Notes under the pieces: model-generated | What the model was told of the DNA's origin: nothing | The model's input: the letters and a program-made list of their open reading frames with translations, nothing else | Database searches by the model: none | Part shown: positions 53,705 to 61,353 of the stretch, piece after piece | Numbering within the stretch: the stretch's first letter is position 1 | Layout: each line of letters begins with the position of its first letter | Position numbers and translations under genes: made by a program | NCBI GenBank assembly: GCA_015523565.1 | Contig: WAKA01000126.1 | Coordinates: 1-61,379 of the forward strand | From: Candidatus Heimdallarchaeota archaeon | Lineage (GTDB): Archaea; Asgardarchaeota; Heimdallarchaeia; Heimdallarchaeales; Kariarchaeaceae | Reading direction: 5' to 3' | DNA: 61,379 bases

Positions 53705-54502
53705 TTAAAATGAACTTCTTCGCTTGATCATTCGATCTGTTGTGAATACTGTTACATCATTTAACTCATTTGAATTGACTAGATCCAAAATAATTTTTGT
53801 CACCTGCTCTTCTGGAAGACCAAACTCATTTGCAATCTCATCAAACATAATCTGGTTCGCTCCCCCTTCCCATTGACGCTTGACATGCTCTACCACCATT
53901 TCTGGTACCATGTCCCTTAACATCAACCGTCCACTTGCAAGTTTGACAACCGCACTTTTCTCATCACTTAACCATTTTTCCAAAATCCCCTCAAATATTT
54001 CACGATGTGGAAGCTCTTCCAAGATATCTTCATACATTATTTCATCCTCTACAAAATCCTTGCCTGAAAGAACCCCTTCCCATGTCTGTTTCAAATATCT
54101 CTGACTGTAAACCTTTTCCTCCCCAAAAATGTACTCATTGATTCTCTGCTTCCTCCTTAACTCATCCTTTAGCGCCAATATTGACCGCTTTTTGCTCAAT
54201 TTCAATGCTTTGCTCAATTCATCTACTGTAATGGGTTCTTGCTCAATTTGTTTCAATATTTGCTCAAAAATTGGTGTTGGATCTCCTGGAATAAACCAGC
54301 CCTTCTTGCCAACAAACCTCCCCGCAATCTTTTTCTCAGCAACCAATCTTTCCATGACTTGCTTTAAAATTTCCCCATCTACTGGTGATTCAGGTAGATT
54401 TGTTATTTGAACGGGATCCTCAAACGGGAAGTTGAGTAAAAACTCTTCGGCTTTCTGCTCTGGGGTTTTCCGACCCCCAAAAATTTTCTTGAAAAATGAC
54501 AT
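53705..54502 (-). CDS. Tandem winged-helix protein resembling UFL1
   Basis: 265 residues: three winged helices at about 40-72, 75-150 and 190-262. The stretch ITVDELSKALKLSKKRSIL and later KVYSQRYLKQTWEGVLSG match the layout of eukaryotic UFL1, where ISELCKTYDLPG is followed by IFTEAFVARHKARIRG. A basic N-terminus (FFKKIFGGRK) comes first. UFL1 is a scaffold E3 for UFM1; no UFM1-like gene is seen here. The similarity is by eye and a general tandem winged-helix protein is the safer label. The TGCGCA array lies upstream. Confidence 0.55.
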   Translation of the reverse strand: MSFFKKIFGGRKTPEQKAEEFLLNFPFEDPVQITNLPESPVDGEILKQVMERLVAEKKIAGRFVGKKGWFIPGDPTPIFEQILKQIEQEPITVDELSKALKLSKKRSILALKDELRRKQRINEYIFGEEKVYSQRYLKQTWEGVLSGKDFVEDEIMYEDILEELPHREIFEGILEKWLSDEKSAVVKLASGRLMLRDMVPEMVVEHVKRQWEGGANQIMFDEIANEFGLPEEQVTKIILDLVNSNELNDVTVFTTDRMIKRRSSF

Positions 54503-54868
54503 GATCTACATTTCTTGGTGGATTTCATATAATTTGCGGTTCCATTTCTCCCTTTCTTGATTCTTCCTTCGTTACTACTGCCGCATCTGCCCTGTGCATT
54601 GCGCGGTGGTTTCCATTGCCTGCTTTGCGCAGTATGCGCAGTGTTGTTTGCGCACGCTGCGCAATTTTGAGTTGCGCAATGCATTATACTGCGCAATTAT
54701 CTGCCCTGTGTTGCGCAGTGCATTGCGCAACATTGCCTCCATCCAATGCGCAACTTGCGCAGCAGTAGATTACTTCTATTAAACAGAATGTCCTTTGTGA
54801 CAATCCCTGCTATCCCTCAGTTACCTTTTTTAATCCCCGTGTGAATCATTAGTTTGTCAGGTGATTTA
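54503..54868. other. Intergenic region with the TGCGCA palindrome array
   Basis: 366 bp between the divergent UFL1-like and RAM-domain genes. It holds no credible gene: the frames inside it read as repeated Cys/Ala/Leu text made by the repeats. Its centre carries the TGCGCA cluster described separately. The right end (54841-54868) has the ribosome-binding site of the RAM gene. Confidence 0.75.
54600..54761. repeat. Cluster of ten TGCGCA palindromes
   Basis: Exact TGCGCA starts at 54626, 54635, 54649, 54658, 54673, 54690, 54712, 54724, 54747 and 54756, with a variant TGCGCG at 54600. Three pairs have the form TGCGCA-N3-TGCGCA (54626/54635, 54649/54658, 54747/54756). Several extend to TTGCGCA or TGCGCAA. 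The motif is palindromic, so both strands read alike. A few copies occur elsewhere in the window, singly. Confidence 0.9.
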
Positions 54869-55102
54869 ATGGCTAAGGCATACGTATTGATCAATACCGA
54901 CGTGGGTAAGGAAGACGAAATCCTGCAGAAAATCAGAAGTTTTGACGGAATTGAAGACGCACATATTGTCTATGGAACCTATGACATGATTGTCAAGGTT
55001 AAGGCACAAACACAAGGGGAACTCAAACAGACTATCCTTAAACAGTTCAGAACCCTCGACCATATGCGGGGAACCATTACTCTCATTGCTGTCGATGATT
55101 AA
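54869..55102 (+). CDS. Stand-alone Lrp/AsnC ligand-binding (RAM) domain protein
   Basis: 77 residues. GGTGAT 3-4 nt before ATG 54869 sets the start; TTG 54854 lies before that site. It has only the alpha/beta RAM domain: AYVLINTDVGKEDEILQKI, VYGTYDMIVKVKAQT and MRGTITLIAVDD. No HTH. Such SARM proteins bind amino acids as oligomers and may modulate full-length Lrp proteins. The double-HTH regulator at 5948 could be a partner, but this is speculation. Stop shared with the exporter gene (TTAA). Confidence 0.9.
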   Translation: MAKAYVLINTDVGKEDEILQKIRSFDGIEDAHIVYGTYDMIVKVKAQTQGELKQTILKQFRTLDHMRGTITLIAVDD

Positions 55103-55992
55103 TCTTCAAATTCCTGCTTGATTATCCAAATATTTGAAAACAGTATTAACAACATCCCTATAAATATCTGCAAATTGGGAATGACTCCCCTAAATATGTC
55201 TATCAACAACGCAAATATCGGTTCCAAAGCAAAGATAATCGCTATATGTGACGAGGGAACCCCTACATTCTGTGAATATGTCTGCGAAAAAAAAGCAAAG
55301 GCTGTTGCCAAAACTGATGTGACCACTAACGTCACCCAAACAATATATGGCAAATTCATTCCTGAAAAAGGATTCCACACTGTTCCCCTTGCCATTGCAA
55401 CAATATATGCCTCGGTTGAAACAACAAACAATTGCACAATTACCAACCCTATTGGATCATGTCCACTTACCCGTTCTGTATAAAGAACATGTAGTGCAAC
55501 TGCAATTGCAGTCAACACTATGATGGCATCCCCAATCTCTATCCTAAAATTGGATATGTCCAATGTCATTAATGCAAGCCCTATCAAGGCAACAAATGAA
55601 AGCGTTAACTCAATACGCCTCAATGCACGCCCGAAGAAAACACCCAAAATAGGTACAAACACGACATTCAGCCCAGTGATGAATGCGGCCTTTGCTGGTG
55701 TTGTCATTGTCAATCCAACTGTTTGAAACCAAAAGGAAAGATAAAGCAGGGTTCCCAATATTGCCCCATCTTTAAGCATATCCAAATGCATTGCCTTTAT
55801 CGTTTTGATGCCAAATGGAAACAGCAAGATCCCCCCCAAAAAAAATCTGACTGCTAAGAACCCATCTAATGGAATGATGGATACTGTTTCCTTAACCAAT
55901 ACAAATGTACTGCCCCAAAAAAAAGTGGTTAAAATCAGAGAAATTATCCCTGTCTGCTTTGAAGAAATGCCCACATCTCTGCTTCTAGTCAT
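55099..55992 (-). CDS. EamA-family (DMT) exporter
   Basis: 297 residues, ten membrane helices as two EamA repeats. The opening ISLILTTFFWGSTFVLVKETV, then AAFITGLNVVFVPILG and ALEPIFALLIDIFRG at the repeat ends, are typical of drug/metabolite transporters. The substrate is unknown. The ArsR gene begins upstream on the same strand and may control it. Confidence 0.92.
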   Translation of the reverse strand: MTRSRDVGISSKQTGIISLILTTFFWGSTFVLVKETVSIIPLDGFLAVRFFLGGILLFPFGIKTIKAMHLDMLKDGAILGTLLYLSFWFQTVGLTMTTPAKAAFITGLNVVFVPILGVFFGRALRRIELTLSFVALIGLALMTLDISNFRIEIGDAIIVLTAIAVALHVLYTERVSGHDPIGLVIVQLFVVSTEAYIVAMARGTVWNPFSGMNLPYIVWVTLVVTSVLATAFAFFSQTYSQNVGVPSSHIAIIFALEPIFALLIDIFRGVIPNLQIFIGMLLILFSNIWIIKQEFED

Positions 55993-56017
55993 GCAAATTA
56001 AAACTTGTTTTAATGGT

Positions 56018-56311
56018 TTATTCTGGCGTAAATATCTCTATATGGATTTCTGGAACTATTGCCTTGCATATTTTTCTGACACCATGGTCTCCTGGTTCAT
56101 AACGGCATTCAACTAATTTTGCCTTTTCCAAATGCTTTACTTGTGCTGAAATATTGGCCTCGGTTTGATCCAATGCCCTTGCAAGTTTGCTGATGTCATA
56201 TTCTTCCTCTGCCAGCAGTTGCAGAATCTTGAATCTCGTAGGTGAAGACATTGCCTTTGTAATTGCAATTATTCGATCTTGATCTGTGCTTTTCAATAAT
56301 ATTTTCTTCAT
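56018..56311 (-). CDS. ArsR-family winged-helix regulator
   Basis: 97 residues. ATG 56311 follows GTGAT by 4 nt; the upstream GTG 56320 is part of that site. The DNA-binding domain is SSPTRFKILQLLAEEEYDISKLARALDQTEANISAQVKHLEKAKLVECR. It has no CxC metal pair in the recognition helix, so a metal sensor of the ArsR/SmtB kind is doubtful. It ends 26 bp before the exporter and is likely co-transcribed with it. Confidence 0.88.
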   Translation of the reverse strand: MKKILLKSTDQDRIIAITKAMSSPTRFKILQLLAEEEYDISKLARALDQTEANISAQVKHLEKAKLVECRYEPGDHGVRKICKAIVPEIHIEIFTPE

Positions 56312-56618
56312 AACAATCACTTCTTTAATGGTTTATCAGCAATATTTAATTAAATGGTGAGTTATTTAAAGCTTACACTATATTGCAAATTTTTAAAATC
56401 TTAATTTTTACTTTAAGATCAATTTAATATTATTTATCGATTCATTATATGGTCTCTAAAATCATTCTGGCGCTTTTTTGTTTTCTCTCTCTAAAATTTG
56501 CCTTTACCACCCTTTCTATTTGCTGTTTATAAGTATTATTCTCCTTTCTCCCAAGGAACTTAATGATCAATCCGTAAGAACCGAATATCTTTTATTGGTG
56601 GATTTTTTTTCTCTTTTT
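56312..56618. other. AT-rich divergent region with palindromes
   Basis: About 307 bp between the ArsR gene and the gene at 56619. It contains a 12-bp palindrome ATTTAATTAAAT (56344-56355) and an inverted repeat ATCTTAA-N8-TTAAGAT (56398-56419), both candidates for ArsR operators. No reading frame here looks coding; a hydrophobic extension of the 56619 gene back to 56478 is probably spurious. Confidence 0.5.
56587..56596 (+). promoter_or_regulatory. TATA-like box for the 56619 gene
   Basis: atcttttatt, centred about 27 bp before ATG 56619. It supports this start. Confidence 0.45.
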
Positions 56619-57146
56619 ATGGTTGAATCTCTTCCTGATCATGTTCCCATTGAAATTGATCAAAAAGACATTGACTTGTTAATTAATGCCCTTGATCTTA
56701 TGGGCTTTTCATTTACCCCCATGCAAATTTTACGGACTGGTGTGGTCTTTTCTAAAGTAAAACAAATTAAATTTAACAATCAACTTGTGGAGTTGCATGT
56801 CAGAATTTATCACAATGGGAAAATCACTGCTGAATTTGAGCCCAGGAGATTGAGGAATCCAATTAAACATATCTTCTCTGCAAGCTATTCCGCGCATGAA
56901 TGGGTTATTTCTGTTCTAAAGGAGAATAGTATTGACTACCATATAAACGAAGGCTTAAGGTTTATTTACAATATGCAGGTTCCTGATGATTTTCCTTTTC
57001 GAATTAATGAACTTCTGAAATTTATGGTTGGTTGCATTTTTCATTATCCTTTGGGGTTGGGTTGGATGATCTGGTATCGGTTAAGAAAACATTTTTTCCA
57101 TTCTGTTTTTCAAATCGAAAGTCAGTTTCCCAATGAACAAAGCTAA
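56619..57146 (+). CDS. Hypothetical protein, 175 aa
   Basis: From ATG 56619; an upstream frame to 56478 is rejected because a TATA-like box sits inside it. Alpha/beta with a basic stretch (AEFEPRRLRNPIKHIF) and a weak hydrophobic segment near the end (LLKFMVGCIFHYPLGLGWMIWYRL). Family not recognised. An 11-T run lies 18 bp after the stop. Confidence 0.6.
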   Translation: MVESLPDHVPIEIDQKDIDLLINALDLMGFSFTPMQILRTGVVFSKVKQIKFNNQLVELHVRIYHNGKITAEFEPRRLRNPIKHIFSASYSAHEWVISVLKENSIDYHINEGLRFIYNMQVPDDFPFRINELLKFMVGCIFHYPLGLGWMIWYRLRKHFFHSVFQIESQFPNEQS

Positions 57147-57164
57147 ATCCCCCTGTTTTATCTC

Positions 57165-57175
57165 TTTTTTTTTTT
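57165..57175 (+). terminator. Oligo-T terminator
   Basis: Eleven consecutive T residues, 18 nt after the stop of the 56619 gene; typical archaeal termination signal. Confidence 0.5.
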
Positions 57176-57276
57176 AAAAAATTGATCATCGTTTTTCTTC
57201 TTCCATTAAATTCCTTACTCCCTTTGTTAATCTCGTTTTATTTCAAAATTGTTAATGGATTACTCTAGTGTTTTTC

Positions 57277-57548
57277 ATCATCGATTCTTCTTCGATGATC
57301 ATTGATGTTTTTCGTTTTGTTCGCGATTTTCGTCGTATTCTCCAGTGTTTTCATATTTTTCTAGGAATGGCCTTTTTTGTTTGTGATGTTGCATAATTTC
57401 TATTTCTGACTTGCGTGGTTATGTTTTTTTATTTCATCGATGATCATCGATGGTTTGTTGGTGGGTATATCGATGATATATCGATGATCTATTATTGTAT
57501 CGCGATTCAATTTTGGATATCGATGGTTGTTTGATTTCCATCATCGAT
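57277..57548. repeat. Cluster of ATCGAT palindromes
   Basis: ATCGAT starts at 57280, 57436, 57446, 57469, 57480, 57519 and 57543. A perfect 18-bp palindrome CATCGATGATCATCGATG spans 57435-57452. A tandem ATATCGATGAT pair fills 57467-57488. A hairpin ATCATCGA/TCGATGAT with a 7-nt loop spans 57277-57299. All lie between two genes, in a T-rich strand. Confidence 0.9.
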
Positions 57549-57585
57549 TGGAAATCCATAACTACTTTCATCAGAATATTTGGAT

Positions 57586-58038
57586 ATGCATATTTCTCAG
57601 CAAGTAGTAAGGTTCAGTGATACTGATGCCGCAGGAATACTCTATTTTGGATCTTTTGCAACCTATTTCGATGAAAGCTTTCTAAGTGCCCTAAGAACCC
57701 ATGGGATTGGTTGGGATGAGCATAAATCGTACAACTTTCTTCTGCCAATCGTGGAACATAAAACTAAATTTTATGCTCCTCTAAAATTTGGAGATCATGT
57801 AAATGTCTATTGCTATATCTCTCATATTGGCAACAGCTCATTCAAAAGTTCACATGTGATTGAAAATATCCAAACCAAAACTGTTTGTGCTTCTGGTTAT
57901 ATCATTAGAGTTGTTGTTGATTACAATACGTTTGAAAAAAGGGTAATCCCTAAAATTTTAAGAAAAACGCTGGAAAACTTTCAGGTTATATCCCAATCTG
58001 TTTCCCCACAGATTAGACAGTATCTTATTCAATCATGA
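57586..58038 (+). CDS. 4-hydroxybenzoyl-CoA-type (hotdog) thioesterase
   Basis: 150 residues from ATG 57586; TTG 57580 would add two. The motif FSDTDAAGILYFGSFATYFDE holds the catalytic Asp of the YbgC/4HBT hotdog branch. It hydrolyses acyl-CoA thioesters; the acyl group is not known. It overlaps the convergent glycosidase-like gene by 14 bp. Confidence 0.92.
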   Translation: MHISQQVVRFSDTDAAGILYFGSFATYFDESFLSALRTHGIGWDEHKSYNFLLPIVEHKTKFYAPLKFGDHVNVYCYISHIGNSSFKSSHVIENIQTKTVCASGYIIRVVVDYNTFEKRVIPKILRKTLENFQVISQSVSPQIRQYLIQS

Positions 58039-60244
58039 AAATTGCCTTGAAAGATTTACTGCTGGTCTTATATTCTTGATGTCCAATTTGCTCAAAACCT
58101 TTTGGGGTCATTTTTGCGGGAGTTGGCAAAACAACAACTATATCCGCGTTTCCATTGTACTTTACATTTAGTGTCAATTTTCCATTTTTGATTTTGGCAT
58201 CAAGGCTAATTGATGAATTTATGTCCATCCTCAAATTTTTGATGCTTGTTCCGTTTTCCATCCATTCCTTCGGCATTCCCTCCAAAAGTCTTATCGTATT
58301 TTCCTCTTTTGTTGCAAATAAATCTGAAATTAGATTGATGAACTCCGCAGCTACATATGCATTTGGGGAATCTCCAACTGACCCCCCTGTCAATCTTGGT
58401 GAAATTGCTTCTGCCCAACCTTGATCATTGACCCTATTTTTCACAAGGAACTGGATGATGTTGTTGACTTTGTCATTTTCCCCAAACAATCTCGAAACTT
58501 GGGCCAATGTAATTGCATGGTATGTCCCATATGAATTCCATGGCTGAAAAATCATCAATCCCCCGTCATTGACATAATTCTTCCAAATATGGGTTACTGT
58601 ATCCATGATGGGCTTGAAGTCCTTATTGAAAATTTTCAAGGGGAAAATGGATTGAAGATTCAAAATGATCAGGGAATTTTCTGGAAATCCTGGTCCCGCA
58701 GTTATAATGCCATATTTTTCATAATTCTTCGCAAGCTCATCCGTCATGGTCATATAAAGTTTTTCATAATCTTTTCTCAGTTTCTCTTCTTCTCCCTTCC
58801 TTCCCAAAATCCCCCATATTTTGCTCGTTATTTTTGTAATTCCATAAATCCAAAACAACTGGAAGAAAAAGGTTCCCTCTTGCCTAAACCACTCTTGTAC
58901 AAAAGGGGTTTCTCCAATGGGGATTTCATTCCCTTGTTTTTGTGCCATCAATCTTGCCTTTGATACAGTTTCGGTGATCTTTTTTAGAATGCTGAGTTTT
59001 TCCCCCAGCCAATTGGTATCGGAATTGAAATTATGCTGTTCAACAATTGCAAACAAGACGGATCCAATCCCATCAAAATGCTTGAGATTTTCAAAATAAT
59101 TTTCTCCTTTCAGCAATTCAATACTTTTATCAAGCAATTGAGGAGCGAATGTAAATCCCAATCTGTTCATGGCCTTTATTTGACCAAATAATGCTTGGGG
59201 CCAAACAAAATGTTGACCACCTGCACCTATTGTCACAATTTTTTCTCTGAGGTCTGTCAGCATTCTGAGCACAATAGCTGAATTCCTGAACATTTTGTCT
59301 ATATCATCATGCCCTGTGTTTATTTCAGGAATTTCTTCCATTTCCTCTTCCCATTTCTCTTCCACATCGTCTGCATCAATTTCCTCATCAAGGTTTCCTT
59401 CTAGACTGATATTCATCTGCACCATTGCCCTTACTGGAAAAGATGCCGCCCAAGATGCGGCATTCGCTTCACAGTCTACACTGTTCTGTGATTGTTTTGC
59501 CCTTCCAATCCATCTGCCTGCATGCCCTTCTGAAATGGGCAATAGAACGCATTCCACAGGCGATGAAAAAAGATTGATTGAGGGTTTCCCTTCAACTTCA
59601 ACTACATTTTCCTTATTATTGAAAGTGATCTTCTTGATCTCTGTTATTCCATCTTGGTCGAATGGAGTAATTGTCACAAATAATGGATGGTTTGCAAACC
59701 CTCTGATAACGTTTATTCCCAATGCCTCATTGCCTTCCCCGTCATCATCCACCATGCATTCGAATACCATCACGTCATTGTCCACTTCCCACTTGACAAT
59801 GAGAATAGGATAACCGTCTTCATTTAGTTCAATGCTTACGTCTCCAATTTCTGATGAATACTTTGCCTTGCCATCTATCATTGTCCCGAACAATAATGTA
59901 TAGGTATTTTTTTTTGGAATGATGCCCCCCCTGTGGTCAACTAATACTTCATGTGTGGAAAACGGTGAGGCAAGTGCAAAAAAATTCCTTGTATCATCAT
60001 TTGAAATTAAAGGTGTCCCTCCAAATCCTTTTTGGGCGTTGCCTTTTGGGATGAGTTGCTCTGCAATCCAAGCAGGAAAGACCACTGAGTTTTTTCCCAT
60101 GGAAAAATACTGTCGAGTTATCCATGCTTTGGCAATCAAGTTCCCCATGCTTTCAAATGATTGTTCACTTATTGTGGTTCGTTCGCCTAAAATTATTTTG
60201 GCTCTCTCAAATACCTCCGCAAATGCCTTACTATAATTTTCCAC
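58025..60244 (-). CDS. Six-hairpin glycosidase-like protein
   Basis: 739 residues from GTG 60244. A beta-rich N-terminal half (SIELNEDGYPILIVKWEV; PLFVTITPFDQDGI) precedes an alpha-helical toroid region from about 320 on, with GGQHFVWPQALFGQIKAMNRLGF, WFRQEGTFFFQLFWIYG and PWNSYGTYHAITLAQVSRLFG. This layout is that of alpha/alpha-barrel glycoside hydrolases. There is no signal peptide, so it acts inside the cell. Exact family and acid/base residues were not determined. Candidate roles are glycan or glycogen breakdown. Confidence 0.6.
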   Translation of the reverse strand: MENYSKAFAEVFERAKIILGERTTISEQSFESMGNLIAKAWITRQYFSMGKNSVVFPAWIAEQLIPKGNAQKGFGGTPLISNDDTRNFFALASPFSTHEVLVDHRGGIIPKKNTYTLLFGTMIDGKAKYSSEIGDVSIELNEDGYPILIVKWEVDNDVMVFECMVDDDGEGNEALGINVIRGFANHPLFVTITPFDQDGITEIKKITFNNKENVVEVEGKPSINLFSSPVECVLLPISEGHAGRWIGRAKQSQNSVDCEANAASWAASFPVRAMVQMNISLEGNLDEEIDADDVEEKWEEEMEEIPEINTGHDDIDKMFRNSAIVLRMLTDLREKIVTIGAGGQHFVWPQALFGQIKAMNRLGFTFAPQLLDKSIELLKGENYFENLKHFDGIGSVLFAIVEQHNFNSDTNWLGEKLSILKKITETVSKARLMAQKQGNEIPIGETPFVQEWFRQEGTFFFQLFWIYGITKITSKIWGILGRKGEEEKLRKDYEKLYMTMTDELAKNYEKYGIITAGPGFPENSLIILNLQSIFPLKIFNKDFKPIMDTVTHIWKNYVNDGGLMIFQPWNSYGTYHAITLAQVSRLFGENDKVNNIIQFLVKNRVNDQGWAEAISPRLTGGSVGDSPNAYVAAEFINLISDLFATKEENTIRLLEGMPKEWMENGTSIKNLRMDINSSISLDAKIKNGKLTLNVKYNGNADIVVVLPTPAKMTPKGFEQIGHQEYKTSSKSFKAIFMIE

Positions 60245-60260
60245 AATATAACTATTCTTT

Positions 60261-60274
60261 CAATTTATATATAG
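60261..60274 (-). promoter_or_regulatory. TATA-like box for the glycosidase-like gene
   Basis: caatttatatatag on the plus strand, centred about 24 bp before GTG 60244. Confidence 0.45.
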
Positions 60275-60439
60275 ATAATGCCTGTTCCTTTTATATATCG
60301 CATAATATTTCTATCAGTTCCAACAAATTATTATTTTTATATGGAATTGTGACAAAATCGTTTCGTCAATATGTCTGAATTCAAAAATTTTCAGCAAATG
60401 GTTTGGCTTTAAAAACCGCCAGTTATGATTGAAAATAGA

Positions 60440-61030
60440 TTATTTCTTGCTCTTTGGTTTCCTTGATAACAATGGAACTAATATTCCAATGAAAGGAATT
60501 GGGAGGGAATTTGAAGTGCTGGTTTCATCACGATGGGCCACAAATCCAAACTGAATTTCAAGGTCAATGGTTACTGCTTCATCACCAAAATAATACAAAA
60601 CCAATTTTATTGAATTCGGATCATCTAACCATGTTCCATTTTCATCCTTTAAGGCAAATGGATATGCAATATTGATTTTTCTTTGTAACTTAGACCATTC
60701 AAATATTCCTAGATCTGGATCTTGGGATTGAAGACCGTTTTCTTCTGGAGTTGGTTTTGGCAACCTGCTCTCATTATGAAAAAATACCAATCTGAAGTCG
60801 GTCCAATCAACATTGGTTTGGTTTTTGAAAATAAGACCTATTGCCTCAAATTTGATGCCTTTATATTCCATATTTACAACGCTTTTATTGACTGAGAAAA
60901 TATATTCTTTATAGCCAGCTCCGGCAAATATGAAGGTTTTATGACCAAGAACTGGCAAAGTACTCTCTGCCCCTTTGGTGGCTGTTATCATTAGTGACAG
61001 AAGAAGGATTACAATTATTTTTCTAAGCAT
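60440..61030 (-). CDS. Secreted protein with C-terminal anchor-like end
   Basis: 196 residues. AGGTGA lies 6 nt before ATG 61030; GTG 61039 is within that site. A signal peptide (MLRKIIVILLLSLMITATKGAES) leads a beta-rich domain with N-glycosylation sites (NKS, NES, NGT). It ends LPIPFIGILVPLLSRKPKSKK, a proline-rich hydrophobic segment and basic tail typical of C-terminal sorting or anchoring in archaea. Function unknown. It follows the 61042 gene in one unit. Confidence 0.75.
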   Translation of the reverse strand: MLRKIIVILLLSLMITATKGAESTLPVLGHKTFIFAGAGYKEYIFSVNKSVVNMEYKGIKFEAIGLIFKNQTNVDWTDFRLVFFHNESRLPKPTPEENGLQSQDPDLGIFEWSKLQRKINIAYPFALKDENGTWLDDPNSIKLVLYYFGDEAVTIDLEIQFGFVAHRDETSTSNSLPIPFIGILVPLLSRKPKSKK

Positions 61031-61041
61031 TTGTTTCACCT

Positions 61042-61320
61042 CTAAAATATGTTCACCCCTACTCCCCCTACAAGTGAAGATGACACAGTTTCTCCATTTA
61101 ATGTATTTGCAAAGGGATTATCAAAGTATACCCATCCATCATCCATTATAACTTTAAAATCTTCGTTCGATGGGAATGTGCCAAGAATTAAGTTACAACA
61201 AACAAAAACAAACGCTGAACCCTCGCAATTTTCAATACCAGTTTTATTTATGGTCTTACCGACCATTTCACCTTTTTCAGATACATGTCGCATTTGAAGG
61301 AAATGTGAAAAAGATGGCAT
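61042..61320 (-). CDS. Small protein at the window edge
   Basis: 92 residues from ATG 61320, 27 bp after the TATA-like tatttatataatt (61341-61353), which suggests a leaderless start. An ATG at 61377 would place the TATA box inside the frame. It contains CEGSAFVFVCCNLILGTFPSNEDFKVIMDDGWVYF, a pattern of cysteines in a beta-rich fold. AGGTGA for the next gene follows its stop at once, which favours a real gene. Function unknown. Confidence 0.5.
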   Translation of the reverse strand: MPSFSHFLQMRHVSEKGEMVGKTINKTGIENCEGSAFVFVCCNLILGTFPSNEDFKVIMDDGWVYFDNPFANTLNGETVSSSLVGGVGVNIF

Positions 61321-61340
61321 TATTAAAGCATCATTAAAAT

Positions 61341-61353
61341 AATTATATAAATA
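61341..61353 (-). promoter_or_regulatory. TATA-like box for the 61320 gene
   Basis: Minus strand tatttatataatt, centred 27 bp before the ATG at 61320. Confidence 0.55.

Larger units (their letters stand above)
57147..57585. other. T-rich intergenic region with ATCGAT cluster
   Basis: About 439 bp without a credible gene. The plus strand is strongly T-rich. From 57277 on it holds inverted and direct repeats built on ATCGAT, described separately. No TATA box is clear before the thioesterase start. Confidence 0.7.

Noticed and set aside
54594..54782. A 62-aa frame through the TGCGCA array, and an overlapping minus-strand frame.
   Set aside because: Its Cys/Ala/Leu text is produced by the repeat itself; no start signal or known motif.
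57277..57548. CRISPR array as an explanation for the ATCGAT repeats.
   Set aside because: Repeats are short, palindromic and irregularly spaced, with no constant spacer length and no cas genes nearby.
61049..61297. Plus-strand frame opposite the 61320 gene.
   Set aside because: No TATA box or ribosome site; the minus frame has both a promoter and a coupled downstream gene.
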